From: Paralvinella palmiformis
Lineage: Eukaryota; Annelida; Polychaeta; Terebellida; Alvinellidae
Length of the DNA: 64,000 bases
Direction of reading: 5' to 3'
Assembly: GCA_025642065.1 (NCBI GenBank)
Contig: JAODUP010000454.1
Span: forward strand, 677,501 to 741,500
How positions within the stretch are numbered: position 1 is the first letter of the stretch; each line of letters starts with the position of its first letter. A program made the position numbers and the translations under genes. Below the pieces are notes generated by a model. That model ran no database searches, was not told where the DNA came from, and worked only from the letters and a program-made list of their open reading frames with translations. Below, piece after piece: positions 22,942 to 36,902 of the stretch.

Positions 22942-24759
22942 CCGTTGATGTGTATGTTGTATTCTATCCAACTGCCCGCCAGGTTCACCATATTGTTAGT
23001 GTTCTATGCAATCAAATCTAGGTTAAACGAACACCAGCATCTTTATCAAGTGCAGCTAGTTTAAATGTGTATGTCGTCAGTAGTATTACTTGTTACTGAA
23101 GTTACTCGTGTGTTAATTGTAGTCGTAATGTTTTCTTATGGAGGTGTCTTGTAGGTAGAGATACCTTTAATTGGTTCGATCCAATTCGCTGAAGATCAAA
23201 TGGTTATAAGAGTTCACAAAATGAAGCTAGTGCAATCGGTATAATGTGGAATAATTTCGCGAACTGTGGTGATGCAAACATAATCAAGCTCTAGTTCACA
23301 TCGATGTACTCAATGTGTTAAGCTTATTCTCGCTTTATTTCGCTGAAGACTTTATTATTTATAACAGTTCTTTCAAGCTACGCAATCCGGCGTTATATTT
23401 AATTTTCTGGTCAATCTGTTGTTTCAGTTTGCCTTATGGTGGCTGTATGATACATATCAATCCATTCCGTCTGATCATGATACTGGATCTTGTACGTTGT
23501 GTACATCACGTTTGTACAAAAGTACCATACTCCAGAGTAAAACTTTACAAATAGGATACATATTTAAGCGAAGCAGGGATATATATATATATATATATAT
23601 CCAACTACGTACCATTACCTGACCCTTAACCAAAATGATATTGTTACGTTGATATCAATCACTGATAGAGATAAGTGTTTATTACGTATGATATTCATTG
23701 AGATGTTCCAAAATCCCATTGTTTCTGCATCATAATGTTTCCACGTGTTATGTTTGAGGAATAGGATGAGTAACGTTAGACGGCGCTTCGCCGTAGAAAG
23801 GGTAATTTAGTGTTCCCTAGTTTTAGTCGCATTTTACGAGAGGAAGGAGAATCCTCGAAATCCTGAATGCCAGGACACCTCATACAGAATTTTAAAACGT
23901 GGGAATATAAACATCCGGTGTTTCCAGTTTGTACCGCAATTATAAAGCAAGAGACATGCACAGCTTCTGGTAACATATTTAGAGTATGCCAGATGAAGGT
24001 ACTTACAAAGGATATATTTTACTTTAAGCTGATATATGGTACTCAGCAGCACAACGCTCAAACACACAGCTCGCAGAACGTGTCTGTTTTGGTGATCATG
24101 TATGCACAATAACAACTACATCTTCGCTAAGATTGTTTATTTGTTGTTTGGTGAAGGCGCCCGGCACCAGGTAGTCCATCTCGGCTGGTGAGGGAGACCA
24201 AAAAGAACTTCGCCGAAAACTAGACTGACCATTCACGAAAAACAATGCCCTCCAAATAGCAATATTTCAGAACGTATTCAAGAACCATTAACTCTCCAGG
24301 ATCCCAAAAATAGACCCTTGTCAACAAAGACGAGCCAGAATGATGTGCTACGAAACAGATCTATATTGCGTTGTCATTCTTGGCAGCATTTTTGTTCTTT
24401 TATGTTATTGTGCTTCCACCATTTTCTTCGCAGGGGGTCTCTTTTTGGGAGACCTAACCACATGACTTCCTACATACCCTGAAGTCATGTGACCTATGAC
24501 GCCACTGATATTATACGCATTGCATATCATGTGTGTGGTTATTTATTTAGCTGAAGTGTACTACGTATCCCATGTCAGTTGTTGTATGTATAATATGTAG
24601 CTTCTGCGGGCGTCGTTCCTGCGTTGATGTATTTTTCAGTGTTTTAAAATGATGATTGTTCTTTGTATTGAACTTTTTGTATTGGTTTTATACAGTTTTA
24701 TATCAATATTATGCTAACATGTACACTTTATATTTGTGGGTGTTCAGTATGCATATGAT

Positions 24760-24765
24760 AATAAA
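24760..24765 (+). terminator. Candidate poly(A) signal AATAAA
   Basis: First canonical AATAAA seen downstream of the collagen stop codon; followed by AT-rich sequence. Tentative. Confidence 0.35.
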
Positions 24766-25192
24766 ACAGAAACACAATTCAACAATGTCGGTCATGACCT
24801 AATATAATCTCCGTGCACATTTCGGTCATAAAGATGAATGTTTTGTCTAACCTACATAACAGTTTGTGAAAGGCACTGGAACAGGGTTTTAGCAAGTCAT
24901 CTAGACAAATAATCAGTGTATGTTGTGTGGAATGGCGACGTTTATTTTTTGGGTTACTATTTAAATTGATCTGACTATTTAAGGTGTCAAGGCGTAATAT
25001 GGTAGTATTTGTGTACTTCTAACCCCACTTTAACATTATAATTCTGACAGGTCTGGTTGATTAGTCCTATCAGTGGCCATCAAAAGCGAAGTTTTCTTCA
25101 CGCTGTCCTGTTAGACTGGACGCTAGTTTTTTTTAATGCAGGCCACATACCAGCTTGGCACCTTTTGTTTGTTTTTATTTTCTTTAAAAAAT

Positions 25193-25330
25193 GTATTTAC
25201 TCAGTAATTTGATCATTTTCACCGAACCAACAAATTGTTGTTGTTACACCGAACCATCATGGTGGCGTCGCGAGACTGAAGTGCGTGATCTTAGAAGTAA
25301 CGCGTGGTAAGTATAATACGGAATAACAGG
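25193..25330 (-). repeat. Dispersed repeat, copy 1 (inverted relative to 32610-32745)
   Basis: The reverse complement aligns base for base, with scattered changes, to 32610-32745. Shared landmarks are tatacttaccacgcgt, ggttcggtg twice, and aattactgagtaaat at one end. Confidence 0.7.
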
Positions 25331-25980
25331 ACTCTTTCGTCCTTTCTGTTTCAACCACAGGGTGTTAATCTACCGCCTCTATAGAACTGTTCGCATAAAG
25401 GAGCGTGCGCCACCGATACCAGTCTCGTTTGTCACTACAGACTTTATACACACAGCAACAATTAGGGTCGTTTTAACACGTAAAAATGTCATTAATACAT
25501 AAAATACTATTTTAAGATGATATGCTACTATTTAAATAAATACTATTAAGTTACCATTATAATATATAACATTCAGATAATACGACAAACTCATCATTTA
25601 TATGATGTTATTTGTATCAATTATTTATTTAATATCACAATTTGTTAAATTTAGATAATATTTAAATCTAGGTTTCTGCAATTTTTCAAAAATGGAAATG
25701 TTTAACGTTTTCGAAGCCGTTTTGGAAGAAAAATGGAGGTTTTCAGTGATATAATCTGCTAACATTTGTCACACCAAATTGCCAACGTTAAGAAGAAAAA
25801 TATTCCCAGATATATCAAGAAATGTGTTTAATTACTAGCTATGATATTATCTAAATGTACCACAGTTACTGACAGTAGCATGCACTGAAGAAGGAGTAAA
25901 ATTAATATTAGATTAGGAATATTACATCACAGAAATAAACATCAAATACTACTCATTTTTAAAAATTCAGCAGAAAATTA

Positions 25981-26037
<57 letters not shown>

Positions 26038-26125
26038 CAAATTAGAGGAATTGTGTAAAATAAGTTAATTTCAATTTAATCATTGTTTTAATATAGACAA
26101 AGTAGTCTGCATACGTCCCTATTAC

Positions 26126-26470
26126 TATGGGATAGATCGGTCCTAATCGACAAGGATCACGGGTTTGATCCCATCAAAAGGTTGAAACTTCCTATGGATT
26201 AATTTCTCTGCTCACAACATCGTGGGTGGCTGACCACGTTAAATGGCGTGGACTTCTCCACTGAAGTAAAAAAAGGGATCGTTAAAGATATCCTGATGAC
26301 GTCATATACTCTCTGACAGTGACCATCCTCGGGGTATTTCGGCTCCATCTTTCCATACCACCCCTCGATGAGTTCTGCTGGTGGTGGGGGGAGGTTGTTA
26401 AACAGCCACTCAATAAAAAGAGACCACATTCGAAATAAATGTTCGCACTTTTTGTGCTGGAACTGTTTCA
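26126..26470 (+). repeat. SINE-like element with B box
   Basis: A clear B-box-like GGGTTTGATCCC at 26161-26172 sits near the 5' end of a non-coding stretch of about 340 bp; the A box is poor. Probably tRNA-derived, not certain. Confidence 0.4.
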
Positions 26471-27779
26471 TGATCATAGATTATGAAATGAAAGATATTA
26501 ATCAATCAATTAATCGAACTCCCATTACATAAGGCTGTTCCCCAATTGTTTAAGGAAGGTAAGTTTGCCAGGGATTACAGTGGAAGATGTGAGAGAACAG
26601 TTAACTAAATAAAGATGAATCTCATACAGCTTCAGTTTTTCACTTGGGACCTCACCTACTAGTGTCAAGTGAAGTGTCCATTCATAGCCGGGATATGTGA
26701 TGCTTTTATAAGATGTACAGTCATAACCCACCCTACGTCATTGATTGGTAATGCATTAAAACGCTTTTCGATGTAAGTAATTTACTTATACACATTTGTT
26801 TGTTTGTGTTTGTATTGTACTTTAAATGGTTTTCAGCTTCTTTCGTTGTTTACTGTTAATTTATTTATTTCACGTCCTTTTATTATGATGTAGGTGACGT
26901 AGCCAAGTAATGGTCCAAATGACGTAACGTGGGGGGTATTACTATATAATCACAACGTTCTGTAAAATTAAATAATGTAATTATTGATTAATTAAGTTTG
27001 TTTAATGAATTTCTAAAAATCAATTATTTTTGCTATCTTTCCAACATTTCCAACACCTCATAATATCTCTTTCAATCGGCTATTACAGTAAAAAGACTAG
27101 GAAAGGAAGATTTCTATTTAAAATTGTTTAATTTGTTCTTGCTCTTTAATCATGGGGGGGGGGGATGTTATAAAGTCAACATCACTGTACACTGGTAAGA
27201 ACCATCATGTTGATCTTTTTTTATCACATTATGTATGTGCACTAGATTCTGTAGGAATTATATTTCTATGTAATATTGTATTTCAATAGTCGATGTAAGG
27301 TAGAATACATAATTAAGTACACCTAAGTTTATTCTTGTTAGGTGGAAGACACAATTTGTCATCACTGTAACTGCCTATTGATGCCAAACACATATAGAGA
27401 TGTTGTCAAATAGTGACATTTTCAAACTGTTATTGCGTATGTTAACACTAAATTTCACCGCTCAGATATTTTGACAGGTATTCGCAGGTCTTGGCACATG
27501 TCAGAATGGGATAATCACCCGAGACTGAGAGTATCTACACAGGAAACTGTTCACCATAATGTAGACACAATCAGCGTTGGATATGACCAAGAAATATAGA
27601 AATTCGGAATTAAACAATTATTAATAAATCTAGTTATGTTATATGCCGAGAACTGACATGAATCATTTAACAAAATACCCATCTTGTAATTAGCTAAAGT
27701 TTATTGAAGCTCGAAGTTATTGTATATGTTCAATACCTTACCAGAGTAGGTACAGCTTGAAATATGCAACAAATATAAG

Positions 27780-29587
27780 TGTTTCCTGGGAAGTGATGAC
27801 ACATCGAGTCGGCACCAAAGGTGGTGGTCGTCAGCGTTCAATAATTACAAGTTTATTGAGTTGGAAGAAGCGTACCAACATTCCGGAGAGCGCCAGAACC
27901 TAACTAAACGGTTCTGGAGCTGGCATCAGGATAGGCGAAGAGTTCAGCAAGGAAGTGCGCGAAACCAAACGCCACCTATATCCGGCTATGCAAGCTGCAC
28001 TCGATAATGGCAAAGCAGTACCTCTCAGGTATGAGAAACTTTATATAGCTAATAAACCGTGTGTTCTTGGAAATAATGATGGTATAGTTCCATTGAAGCA
28101 GAATCAACGAGTACAAAAGACCTCTCATAGCGTTCTGACCACGGACAATTTGTTGGAACATGCATGGTATTAATATTATTACGAAATGTTGCTACGATTC
28201 AACAATGTCCTATTTACAATCACACGATATAATATGCTTAGAAGAAACCTGGACACTCGACAGATATCCACATCACCCCTCTATGTAACTTATTTCTAGA
28301 ATATCAGCAATATATTTTACATGGTCAACGCCGAAACACCAGAGGGAGATCCCCTGGTGGAGATGTTGTATTTCTGAAATCAATTATTAACCCTGAAGTG
28401 TCATTGATAAAAAAGTGTGAATACAGTTTTTTCCTTCAAACTTTGTAACGAAATCTTCAGTCTAGAAAATCCCATTATTTTAGGATGTGTATACATGCCT
28501 TGTGATGGTTCAACCTTTTATATTCAACGAGAAGAAAAGGATGGTGTAGTTGAATTTGATGCATTAGTGTGCGACATAGTAGACCCAGAAAATGATATAT
28601 TCCTAATTGATGATTTTAACCGTCGAACTAGCAATATTGATGATTTTATTCCCCTTGATGGCGTTGAGCACACTTTAGTAAATGCTATTCATACGGTTGA
28701 CACATTCAACATCACACGCCAATCTCTCGACAAGAAAACGTACACCAAAAGATATTTCTGGTGAGTATACATATTGTTCACCAACTGGATCTAGTAAGGT
28801 TGATTGTGTACATTGTGTACATCAGATAGACACGGAGATTGATCACCAAGCTGAATGTAGTCGGTATGTATGGGGCGAAGACGAGTCAGTCCACTTTGTT
28901 GATATACTGAGCTGTGCAATCAACCGTGACACGCTGAACAATGGTCTCTACGGTGCATTGAGAGACAACAACAACATAAACAATGCAGTGCACATTATTG
29001 TTGATGTTCTACAAAGTGCAACCGACAATAACGTGGAAAAACCGGCAAACGAAACGTTACCGTCCACAAAAGGCCAGAAATGCCAAATGGTGGGACAATA
29101 ATTACGAAAAACTAAAATCGATCAAGACTTTCACTTTAAATCAGTTAGGGGAAGTGGGAAGTGGAACAAATCCTTATTTACAGTCCTACACAAATGCTAA
29201 GAGCACTTTAAAAACAAATTGTATGCCAATATTCGTGACAATATACAGTGAGTGCTATAATTGCACGAACGCTTTGTGGAATGTGAACAGAGGATGGATG
29301 TAGAGGAACATCCGGTGTGTCTAACAATATTCCTCATAATACATATTTCGAATTAGGTCAATGAAGAAACAATAACATAGCACACTGAGATGAGGACACC
29401 AACGTAACATGACACAATAGACAACCATTAAATATATCAAATATAGCACTTACTTTGAGAGACAATCATTACAATAAGCATAGGTGCATCTAACAGAGCT
29501 ATAGTAAGCACAAAAGAAACATGTTTTCAATTGGTGCTTGGTCTGTGATCGAGATGAATTATTCGGAATCATACTAGACCATTCCTT

Positions 29588-29630
<43 letters not shown>

Positions 29631-30600
29631 TTATGTGTGCTTGGTAAGGTTCTCACAAACATATTGAACCCAAGAATGGTGTCTTGGACCACATCTCGGC
29701 AAACAATAGATCGCAGTCAAGGTGCATATTAGAAAGGTAAATCCATAATTGATGATATACTAATGTTAATGGCCGTTGCCCAGAAATGTCTGTCAAGAGC
29801 TGGCGGAAGGTTATATTGTAATGTTATCGACTTCAGTAATTGCTCTGATTCTATCTCACATTTACACTTGTGATGTAGTGCTTCGATCAATGTATAAGAA
29901 ATTAAAATCTCGACTCAAAACTCCCAATGATTTAACCGCAATGGTTTAACCACTATTTGGGTGACTTACTGTATCGGCCTCGGTTGTATGTCGAGTCCTT
30001 TCCTGTTCATTTTATACTTTATGCTGAAGATCTTGCTATTGCGGGTGACATTATTGGACGACTGCAACGTTAATTAAACATAATGTGTGAGTTCAGCTCG
30101 AAATATGGTCTCGGAATAAATATGTCTAAAACAAACGTTATGATTTATAGAAATGGTTATCACAAAAGAACAAATGAAAAGGTGTACATAAATAATGGAC
30201 CTTTGATCGAAACCTCGTATTACAAGTATCTTGGTATTATGTCTACTTCCAGATTCTGTTGGTCTACAACTTTAAGGACATTAACATCTTAGGCTGATAA
30301 TGCTATATACACAATTAAGTTTATTAATCGACTTATTTGGTAAACTAGTTTTACCAATAACTGAAAGGTTTCACAGAAGGTTTTGTAAAGGTGTTTTATG
30401 TGCATCATCTCAAACACATTCAGCAGCGGCGCTCGAACAGCGTGGAAGATTGCCATTGTCAAGTCATGGTATTTTATATTGGATTCGTCATAACGTGTAT
30501 ATATGTTACAGTGATATTGCGAAGCCAGAAAATTCGCGAAATCACTGAAACTTTCAGTAAGTTTGTGAAATCATTGATTCACTAAGGAGTTATTTGATGG
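27780..30600 (+). mobile_element. Decayed non-LTR retrotransposon (LINE), ORF1 end to reverse transcriptase
   Basis: Fragments in order. An ORF1-like C-terminus (EEFSKEVRETKRHLYPAMQA, then LRYEKLYI). AP-endonuclease pieces (SHDIICLEETWTLD; ILGCVYMPCDGS; FLIDDFNRRTSN, where GDFN is expected). A reverse-transcriptase core near 29740-29870 (GRLYCNVIDFSN). A YADD-type box degraded to YAEDLAIAG near 30020. Then GLGINMSKTNVMIY and YYKYLGIM near 30100-30240. Multiple stops, frameshifts and internal deletions. No function expected. Confidence 0.8.
29589..29627 (+). repeat. (AT)n microsatellite
   Basis: AT dinucleotide tract interrupting the decayed LINE. Confidence 0.93.
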
Positions 30601-32185
30601 TGTTTATCTATCACCATCTTATCAATGTCTGTTTGTTTAGTGAATTTGTGTAATAGAAGTGCAAGTACAATGAAGCCCCACGAATCAAGAGCACTGTGCC
30701 AGCGTGTATTTGTAGGAAGGACATAGGCATATAACTTTGGTCCAGTGACACAAACACGAATCTTGGTATTTCGTTTGCAGACTCTTTGCCTTTAATTACA
30801 AATAGTTGTGACTTTTCACGTGATAATTAATATAACAGTCACAGTTATCTAGAGCTATCACATATATCAATATGCAAGAAATGCAATGCACAATACACAG
30901 TATTAATGGCTTAGGGACCGGTCAGAATTTATTTTGGGGGGGGTTATTTATTGAAGAACGACCAAAAATAATGACTCCTCCCCCCTTTCGCGGATTAAAA
31001 AAGTGCCCCCCATTGCAAAAATTGCCCCAAATATCTTTTAATAATGTTAAATATAACATGTAGACACCTATATTTAATATGGTTAAAAAAACAGTTCCCA
31101 ACCCATTGTGTCCTAAAAAAGGGACCCCCCCTTGGCCTAAGAAATAAAGTCACTGGCTTGACACTGATGCTGTTGTGTTATGGGAGGGGGCAATAATGTC
31201 TGATTTTACAGCTAGTCTACAAGATGACATAGGAATTAGTGACTTGGACTCCTTTTTAAGTGATTTCCTGGTGGGATTTCATGAAACTCCTGAGTGAATC
31301 AGTGCTTTCGCGAAAATTTATACACATTCATGCTATACTTTGCTCAAGTGTCTTAGCGCCGCACGCAGGGCCACATGGGCCTAAAACGTTAAAGCTATAT
31401 TGTTTAGGCGTGGCTTTGGACATGTTTGGATCAACTAATTTGTTGGTGATACGAAATTATTTTTGCGAAACCGGTAAATTAATTCAATGTGAAAGTTATC
31501 TGCATATTGCCAATTCACATTTAATAACAAATATGTAAATATCAATCTGTTTATCATGCTCTAGATGTTCATAATTTGTTCGTTCGATAAGTTGTAATTT
31601 TTAGGTCATTTGTCATGCGCACACTTGTGTAAATACTAAACATTTTACATTTACCACACACCACATATAATTGTATCTTACACACCATATTTGGTCAATA
31701 AAGATATATTACGATCTACTTCATTCGAGGTTTATTACTCTGTACTCTGAAATCCACATATTTTCACACCTCTGTCAGTCCATCTTCTACTTTATCAAAT
31801 AACAACCTCTCAGATGGCAAATAGTCAAAGTCTTACAGTTAATACAATTGACATGTGTAAAACGTCACGTCCAGTTAACATTTAAGTATCTCGAAAGTAT
31901 ATACAGATAAACAAGATATATATTTCAAGTAAATCAATTATACACGCCAAATTATATAATACATCCATGCACACACACATGTACATCCGTTCTCTAAACA
32001 TCACGCGTACAGATGATCACCATTCAATAGACACACATTTCATTATTTAATTATATCTTAATTAATTAATACACATTTATGCATATATATCTTGTCATAA
32101 CTGAATGGAAAATCTACAAACACATCACGATCATTGACAATGTGAAAATTGCCTCGTTCCGGGTTTTTCTCTCAACCCATACTTC
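30601..32185 (+). other. Intergenic, no recognised gene
   Basis: AT-rich DNA with short poly-G and poly-C stretches at 30930-31130. A 92-codon frame at 31260-31538 has no recognisable domain, and I do not treat it as a gene. Confidence 0.5.
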
Positions 32186-32200
32186 TCAAGCAATACTGAG

Positions 32201-32524
32201 GGGGCGCCTCTGTGGTCTAGTTGGTCTTCTAGAACCCATCTTTCATATATACATATCTTATATCATTCATATTCGTACATGTTCAAGTCTAATTATACAC
32301 TCACCATAGATATATACAGAGGGGCGCCTCCGTGGTCTAGCGGTAGCGTGTTGGACCACAGATCACTACCACCCGTGTTCGAATCACGGCGTCGGCATAT
32401 CTGAAGGGTGTTTCATATTTGACTTCGCTTCATTACCCTTGGGGTCGCTTGGCCCATTTAGCCTATTATGTGCACAAACGCGGCCTTAAAACATTATTCA
32501 TCATCATCATCATCATCGTCATCA
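32201..32524 (+). mobile_element. tRNA-derived SINE insertion with target-site duplication
   Basis: A full SINE head starts at 32321, with A box tggtctagcgg at 32333-32343 and B box GTTCGAATC at 32377-32385. The T-arm is perfectly paired (CCGTG/CACGG). An unrelated body and a (CAT)n tail follow. A second partial head with the same first 20 bases lies at 32201-32220. The whole block is flanked by 15-bp direct repeats differing at one base (32186-32200 and 32525-32539), as expected for LINE-mediated insertion. Confidence 0.85.
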
Positions 32525-32609
32525 TCAAGCAATACCGAGGACATGTGGTTACAATATTACGATTCATGATGAAGGAATAAAGAAACGTATTGTTTGTCAA
32601 AAACCCGAT

Positions 32610-32745
32610 TCGTATTATACTTACCACGCGTCACTTCCAAGATCGCGCACCTCGAAGTCTCGCCAGGCAGCCATGTTGGTTCGGTGAGCTGCTGAAATTT
32701 GGCGGTTCGGTGAAAAATGACCTAATTACTGAGTAAATAGGTCTT
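32610..32745 (+). repeat. Dispersed repeat, copy 2
   Basis: Matches the reverse complement of 25193-25330; a second copy of an unnamed dispersed family. Confidence 0.7.
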
Positions 32746-33323
32746 TTGGGATAAAATAAAAGTTGCGTCAATGTTATGTGACTAGTATAAGAACTGACTC
32801 CCGAAAACTAGCTCATGGTCCAAGAGAGAGGGGGGGGGGGGGAGAGGGAAGCGGAAAATATCTCTTGTTTATATATAATCAATGGTGAATGGCACGACAA
32901 AATGAATACCACAAACTCGTCAGAATTATAATGTCAAAGTGAGTTAGGAGTCTATGGTTAACATAGTAGACAATATAAGGCTTTGGTTCTTTTGTTTATC
33001 CGTTTGTTTATTTGTTTATTTGTTTGTTTATTTGTTTTGCGCTGTTTGAGCGCAGTCGGTAGCAGCTTGTGCGTTTCGATCACTTCCGGTTGTGTTTCCT
33101 GTATTTGTCGAGTGTTTCATCTATCAATAAAAGGCTTCGCCCGAATCATTCCCCTAATGAAAGGTAAGGTCTCGAGCTAGAAGGTGTTACTCGTGTGTAA
33201 AATGATTAATGAAACAGACATAAATGGTCAAATGCCATGTTGGTATAAATTATAAATAAGACGATTGATTGACTTTTAGTTAAAGATCCGCCCAGAGATA
33301 TGACACAACGAGTCACGCAATAT

Positions 33324-33390
<67 letters not shown>

Positions 33391-33800
33391 ATATAATAAT
33401 ATATTACAGAAGGGGTATTGTCAAATAGGCTAAATATTGTGTCATCATATTCGTTTCTGTCATTTAACGCTACGAGTGTGTGCGTTGTTGTTGTGTTATT
33501 TTTTTTTGGGGGGAAGCAATTTTACGAACTTTGTAGAATGTTGGATGACGAAGCTATCTCGTGACTCGTTGATCTTCTGACATTCTTCAGATGTAAATCT
33601 CGACCGGAGTCGCTAATAAAAACCTATCTTCGTGGCTTCCTTTTGTTATTTAAGAATATTGCACAATACTGGCCATGAAGATTGGTTATTAAGTCACATA
33701 CCTTTTCCGGCATTAACGAACGTAGAACATTATTAACCACGCTAAATATAATTTTTATTCTCGAATATACATCCGGTTAATTCTTTGCCATTAAAGGTTT

Positions 33801-33861
<61 letters not shown>

Positions 33862-34359
33862 ATTATCAAGCTATTTACGATGTAACCAAGACAATCAAAG
33901 GTCATTTATTTATCTATTAGATTTATGTTAGCGTTTTCTCGTTTATAAAGAAGGTTCGAAAGCTGACCCATTTATCCCGGATGTAGGAACCGGTCGGTCA
34001 AATGTTCTATCTTCCATCAGCAAATCGGAGGAAGGTCATCCAACTTAAAAATGACGCAGGTTCGGTCATTCGAAATATCCCGATGTCGTAGTTCAGTTGT
34101 CAGTTGTTTCTACAGATATAACTTCTACAGGCCCGAGGTTTGGTGATAAGACGAGACATCTGAGTCAACAAAACCAAAGTGATGATGTTATGTTACTGGT
34201 ACATCTATATTTGAGTAGCTGCTGTAGAGCCTCTAGCGTTGACCAACCGAATATAATCCTCATAATATAACGTAGATGGTAAAGACACGGAGTACAGCTC
34301 AAGACGGCACTGTACGGTTACTTAGTATTGTTAATGGAGAAAATTGTTAAACACCGGTG
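32746..34359 (+). other. Intergenic, microsatellite-rich
   Basis: Contains a 14-base poly-G run near 32829-32842, TTTG repeats near 32995-33040, and two long (AT)n tracts (33328-33382, 33804-33857). No gene seen. Confidence 0.6.
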
Positions 34360-34460
34360 GGAGGGCTTCTTCGTGGCTTAATGGGTAATGCGGTTGACCA
34401 AAGACCTATGTACCTGGGTTCAAACTACGGTCGGGTTACGTTTGAATCTTGTTTCATCTT
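34360..34460 (+). repeat. tRNA-derived SINE fragment
   Basis: A box tggcttaatgggt at 34374-34386 and B box gggttcaaac at 34417-34426, in the same layout as the SINE head at 32321, so probably the same or a sister family. Confidence 0.65.
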
Positions 34461-36419
34461 TCCCATCGTCCCAATATCTCGCAATGTGTTCTAAATTGGT
34501 CATAAAACAGCTTTTAAATGTGAGTCAGTGTTATCGATGTTTCTCTAACAGAGATAGCTACGTGTCAACGTATAATTACGAAGTACGACTGATTACGATT
34601 CTAACTGGATTTAGTGGGAAAAGAATGACGAGGGTGACTGTTGGATATGAACCAGCGATACTTCTAAGTCTGCATCAACTCGCGTACAATTTCTGTAAAT
34701 CCGCTGTTTTATACCAGAAAGAGCTGCGTAGTACTATACGACTCCAGTAGAGCAATATGGTGACAGTAAACGAATCGTCTCGGAGAGAAAACAATACGAT
34801 AAAAGAAAACAATTAAGCGACGAAGCACGCTATGAGAAATAAAAGGGTCCTTATTTACCCAAATATTCGCCCTATATTATCTATGGTTCATATGTTTCAC
34901 AAATTAGTGAACGTTTTTATGCTATCCAACGCTAGTCATACATTTTATACAATCTCATCAAGTTCCTAAATGTAATTTCCTTTGATCTGTGTACTCAATT
35001 CAAACAACTATAACCATCATCTGACTTCATTCTAATATTTCGGTTTAAAAAGTCGAGCAAATAACAGATTGAGCAAAAATCGATTGATGCACGCTATAGA
35101 TAAATTTATTATCAAATATGATCATCATTCTAGTGTTACACTAGATCAATAAAGTACGTCAGTATATAACGAAAAGTCTTGCCGAGAATTTCGGATCGCA
35201 TGGAGCACTTCTCTAGCCGACTCGTGGATGTTGTGACGTCAGATTTGTCGTGTTGCTTCAGGTGATTTCGTCCCCGTCATTTCGTCCCTGCGTTTGCCGT
35301 AACTATGGAAGAAACTCGCCCACATTGTACTGATGGGTTTCGGTTTGACCTTCGTGTAGAAGTGTTTGAGAACCTTGAGACGATCCAGATCGTAAAACAG
35401 CCATAAAAACCTCTTCCTAGGCCGAACAACTGGAACAGATAAGATAGAAACGAATAGTTTCTGATTTCAGACAGAATGTGGTTTGTACTGAGAGAGGTAT
35501 CCTTGCTATCTCTGAGTTGTTCTCGATCACAGACAAGATCAACTTGTTTCAATAATTGATAAAATGGATAATATCTTTGTGAGAATTATAATAATTGAAA
35601 ACACCCTGCCTCCCTCCCCCCCACACATACATACATACACGCACACACACATATACACAAACATGCGTGCGCGCGCGCGCACACACACAGAGAGAGAGAG
35701 ACACCAAAGATATAAACGTATCCAAATAATTATAAATCATTTACTTGTCAATTAACATCAGTCTACCTGAAGTTCTTACGTCATTTACCTTCTATATTAG
35801 CTTTAATTGGTTGTTGTATAAAATATAAATAAATAAATATACAATAAAACTAGAATTTGATCAATAACTTTTGTTATTCCAATTTTAAACACCCGCTGGT
35901 TCATAAATAATGTTTACGCGATACTTTCTCTGAAGTAAAGTATGTTTTTACAATTAAAATATATATAATATACTAATATTGATTGTCTACCAACCTTCAC
36001 CTTTGGGAGCTGATGAGATTGTTTCGCGGCACAAAGTGATATTAATATCCACAAACAGAAGACACATAAACAATAAATACCACTCCATTATCTCTCTTAT
36101 AATATCAAATATCCTTCTTCTTTGTGGATCTTGTTGTCTCTCAGATATTGAACTTACTGCTATTTAATTTTTTTACTGGGAACTAACTAGACTAGATACT
36201 CGTTGGTACGGTAACTAGTTGACGGTTATTAATGTCACATAACTCCGTTGTGGTGTCGTGATGGGTGGGTGGGTGGGTATGTGGGTGGGTGGGTGGTGGT
36301 GGCGATGTCGACGTTCTAAAATAAAGCCACAGGGCGTGGGATGAGATTTAACGGGAAGCACTCACTCTAGAGCTCTAAGAAACTAATGAGGAACAGCTTT
36401 GTGTTTGGCCAACATATTA

Positions 36420-36467
<48 letters not shown>

Positions 36468-36902
36468 TGTGTGCGCGTGTGTGCGTGCGTGCGTATATGT
36501 GTCAGTGAGTAAGTGTTTTATCTTATACTCGCGTTAATAGGGAATTCTTAGTGTTTTAAATTATTGATATAACGAATACCGCTCATTTAGGAATATAACA
36601 CTAAGATTTAGCCATTATCCCAAACTATTGTTTACTAAGGGGCTAGTATATACGTATAAAAATGATCTCGTTGTATCAATCACGTTTAAAATTAACTTAA
36701 GATGAGAAACAATTCAAAGAAAATTACCAAAATTAATTGACTTCCATTCTCAGAAAGACATAAAACGTATAATTGTAACAAATTAATGCAACATCAAGGC
36801 AACAAGAAGAACAGAAGTTAAGCATTTATTAATTGTTTTAAATACAAAAATAATCATAGGTGGAAAACTTATAGATGATTTAACGACTGTAAGTAAAAAT
36901 AT
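34461..36902 (+). other. Intergenic, no recognised gene
   Basis: AT-rich sequence with CA, GT, CT and GGGT microsatellites. A frame at 34388-34750 begins inside the SINE and has no recognised domain. Nothing else supported. Confidence 0.5.
36263..36294 (+). repeat. (GGGT)n tract, potential G-quadruplex
   Basis: Seven GGG runs, most separated by single T residues. Such one-base loops favour very stable parallel quadruplexes. Confidence 0.8.

Larger units (their letters stand above)
22325..24780 (+). other. Probable long 3' UTR of the collagen gene
   Basis: No coding exon seen after the TGA. The first AATAAA I found is at 24760-24765, suggesting a 3' UTR of about 2.4 kb, though an unrecognised variant signal could lie closer. 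It begins with a field of repeated GRCAT motifs and contains (AT)n tracts. Confidence 0.4.
24781..27779 (+). other. Intergenic, repeat-bearing
   Basis: No gene recognised. Holds an inverted copy of a dispersed repeat (25193-25330), an (AT)n tract (25983-26034) and a SINE-like element (26126-26470). Short reading frames here show no known domain. Confidence 0.5.

Noticed and set aside
31260..31538. 92-codon plus-strand frame as a gene
   Set aside because: No recognisable domain and set in repeat-rich intergenic DNA; not supported.
32321..32396. Functional tRNA gene
   Set aside because: The A box, B box and T-arm are good, but the acceptor stem does not pair and a SINE body, tail and target-site duplication follow.
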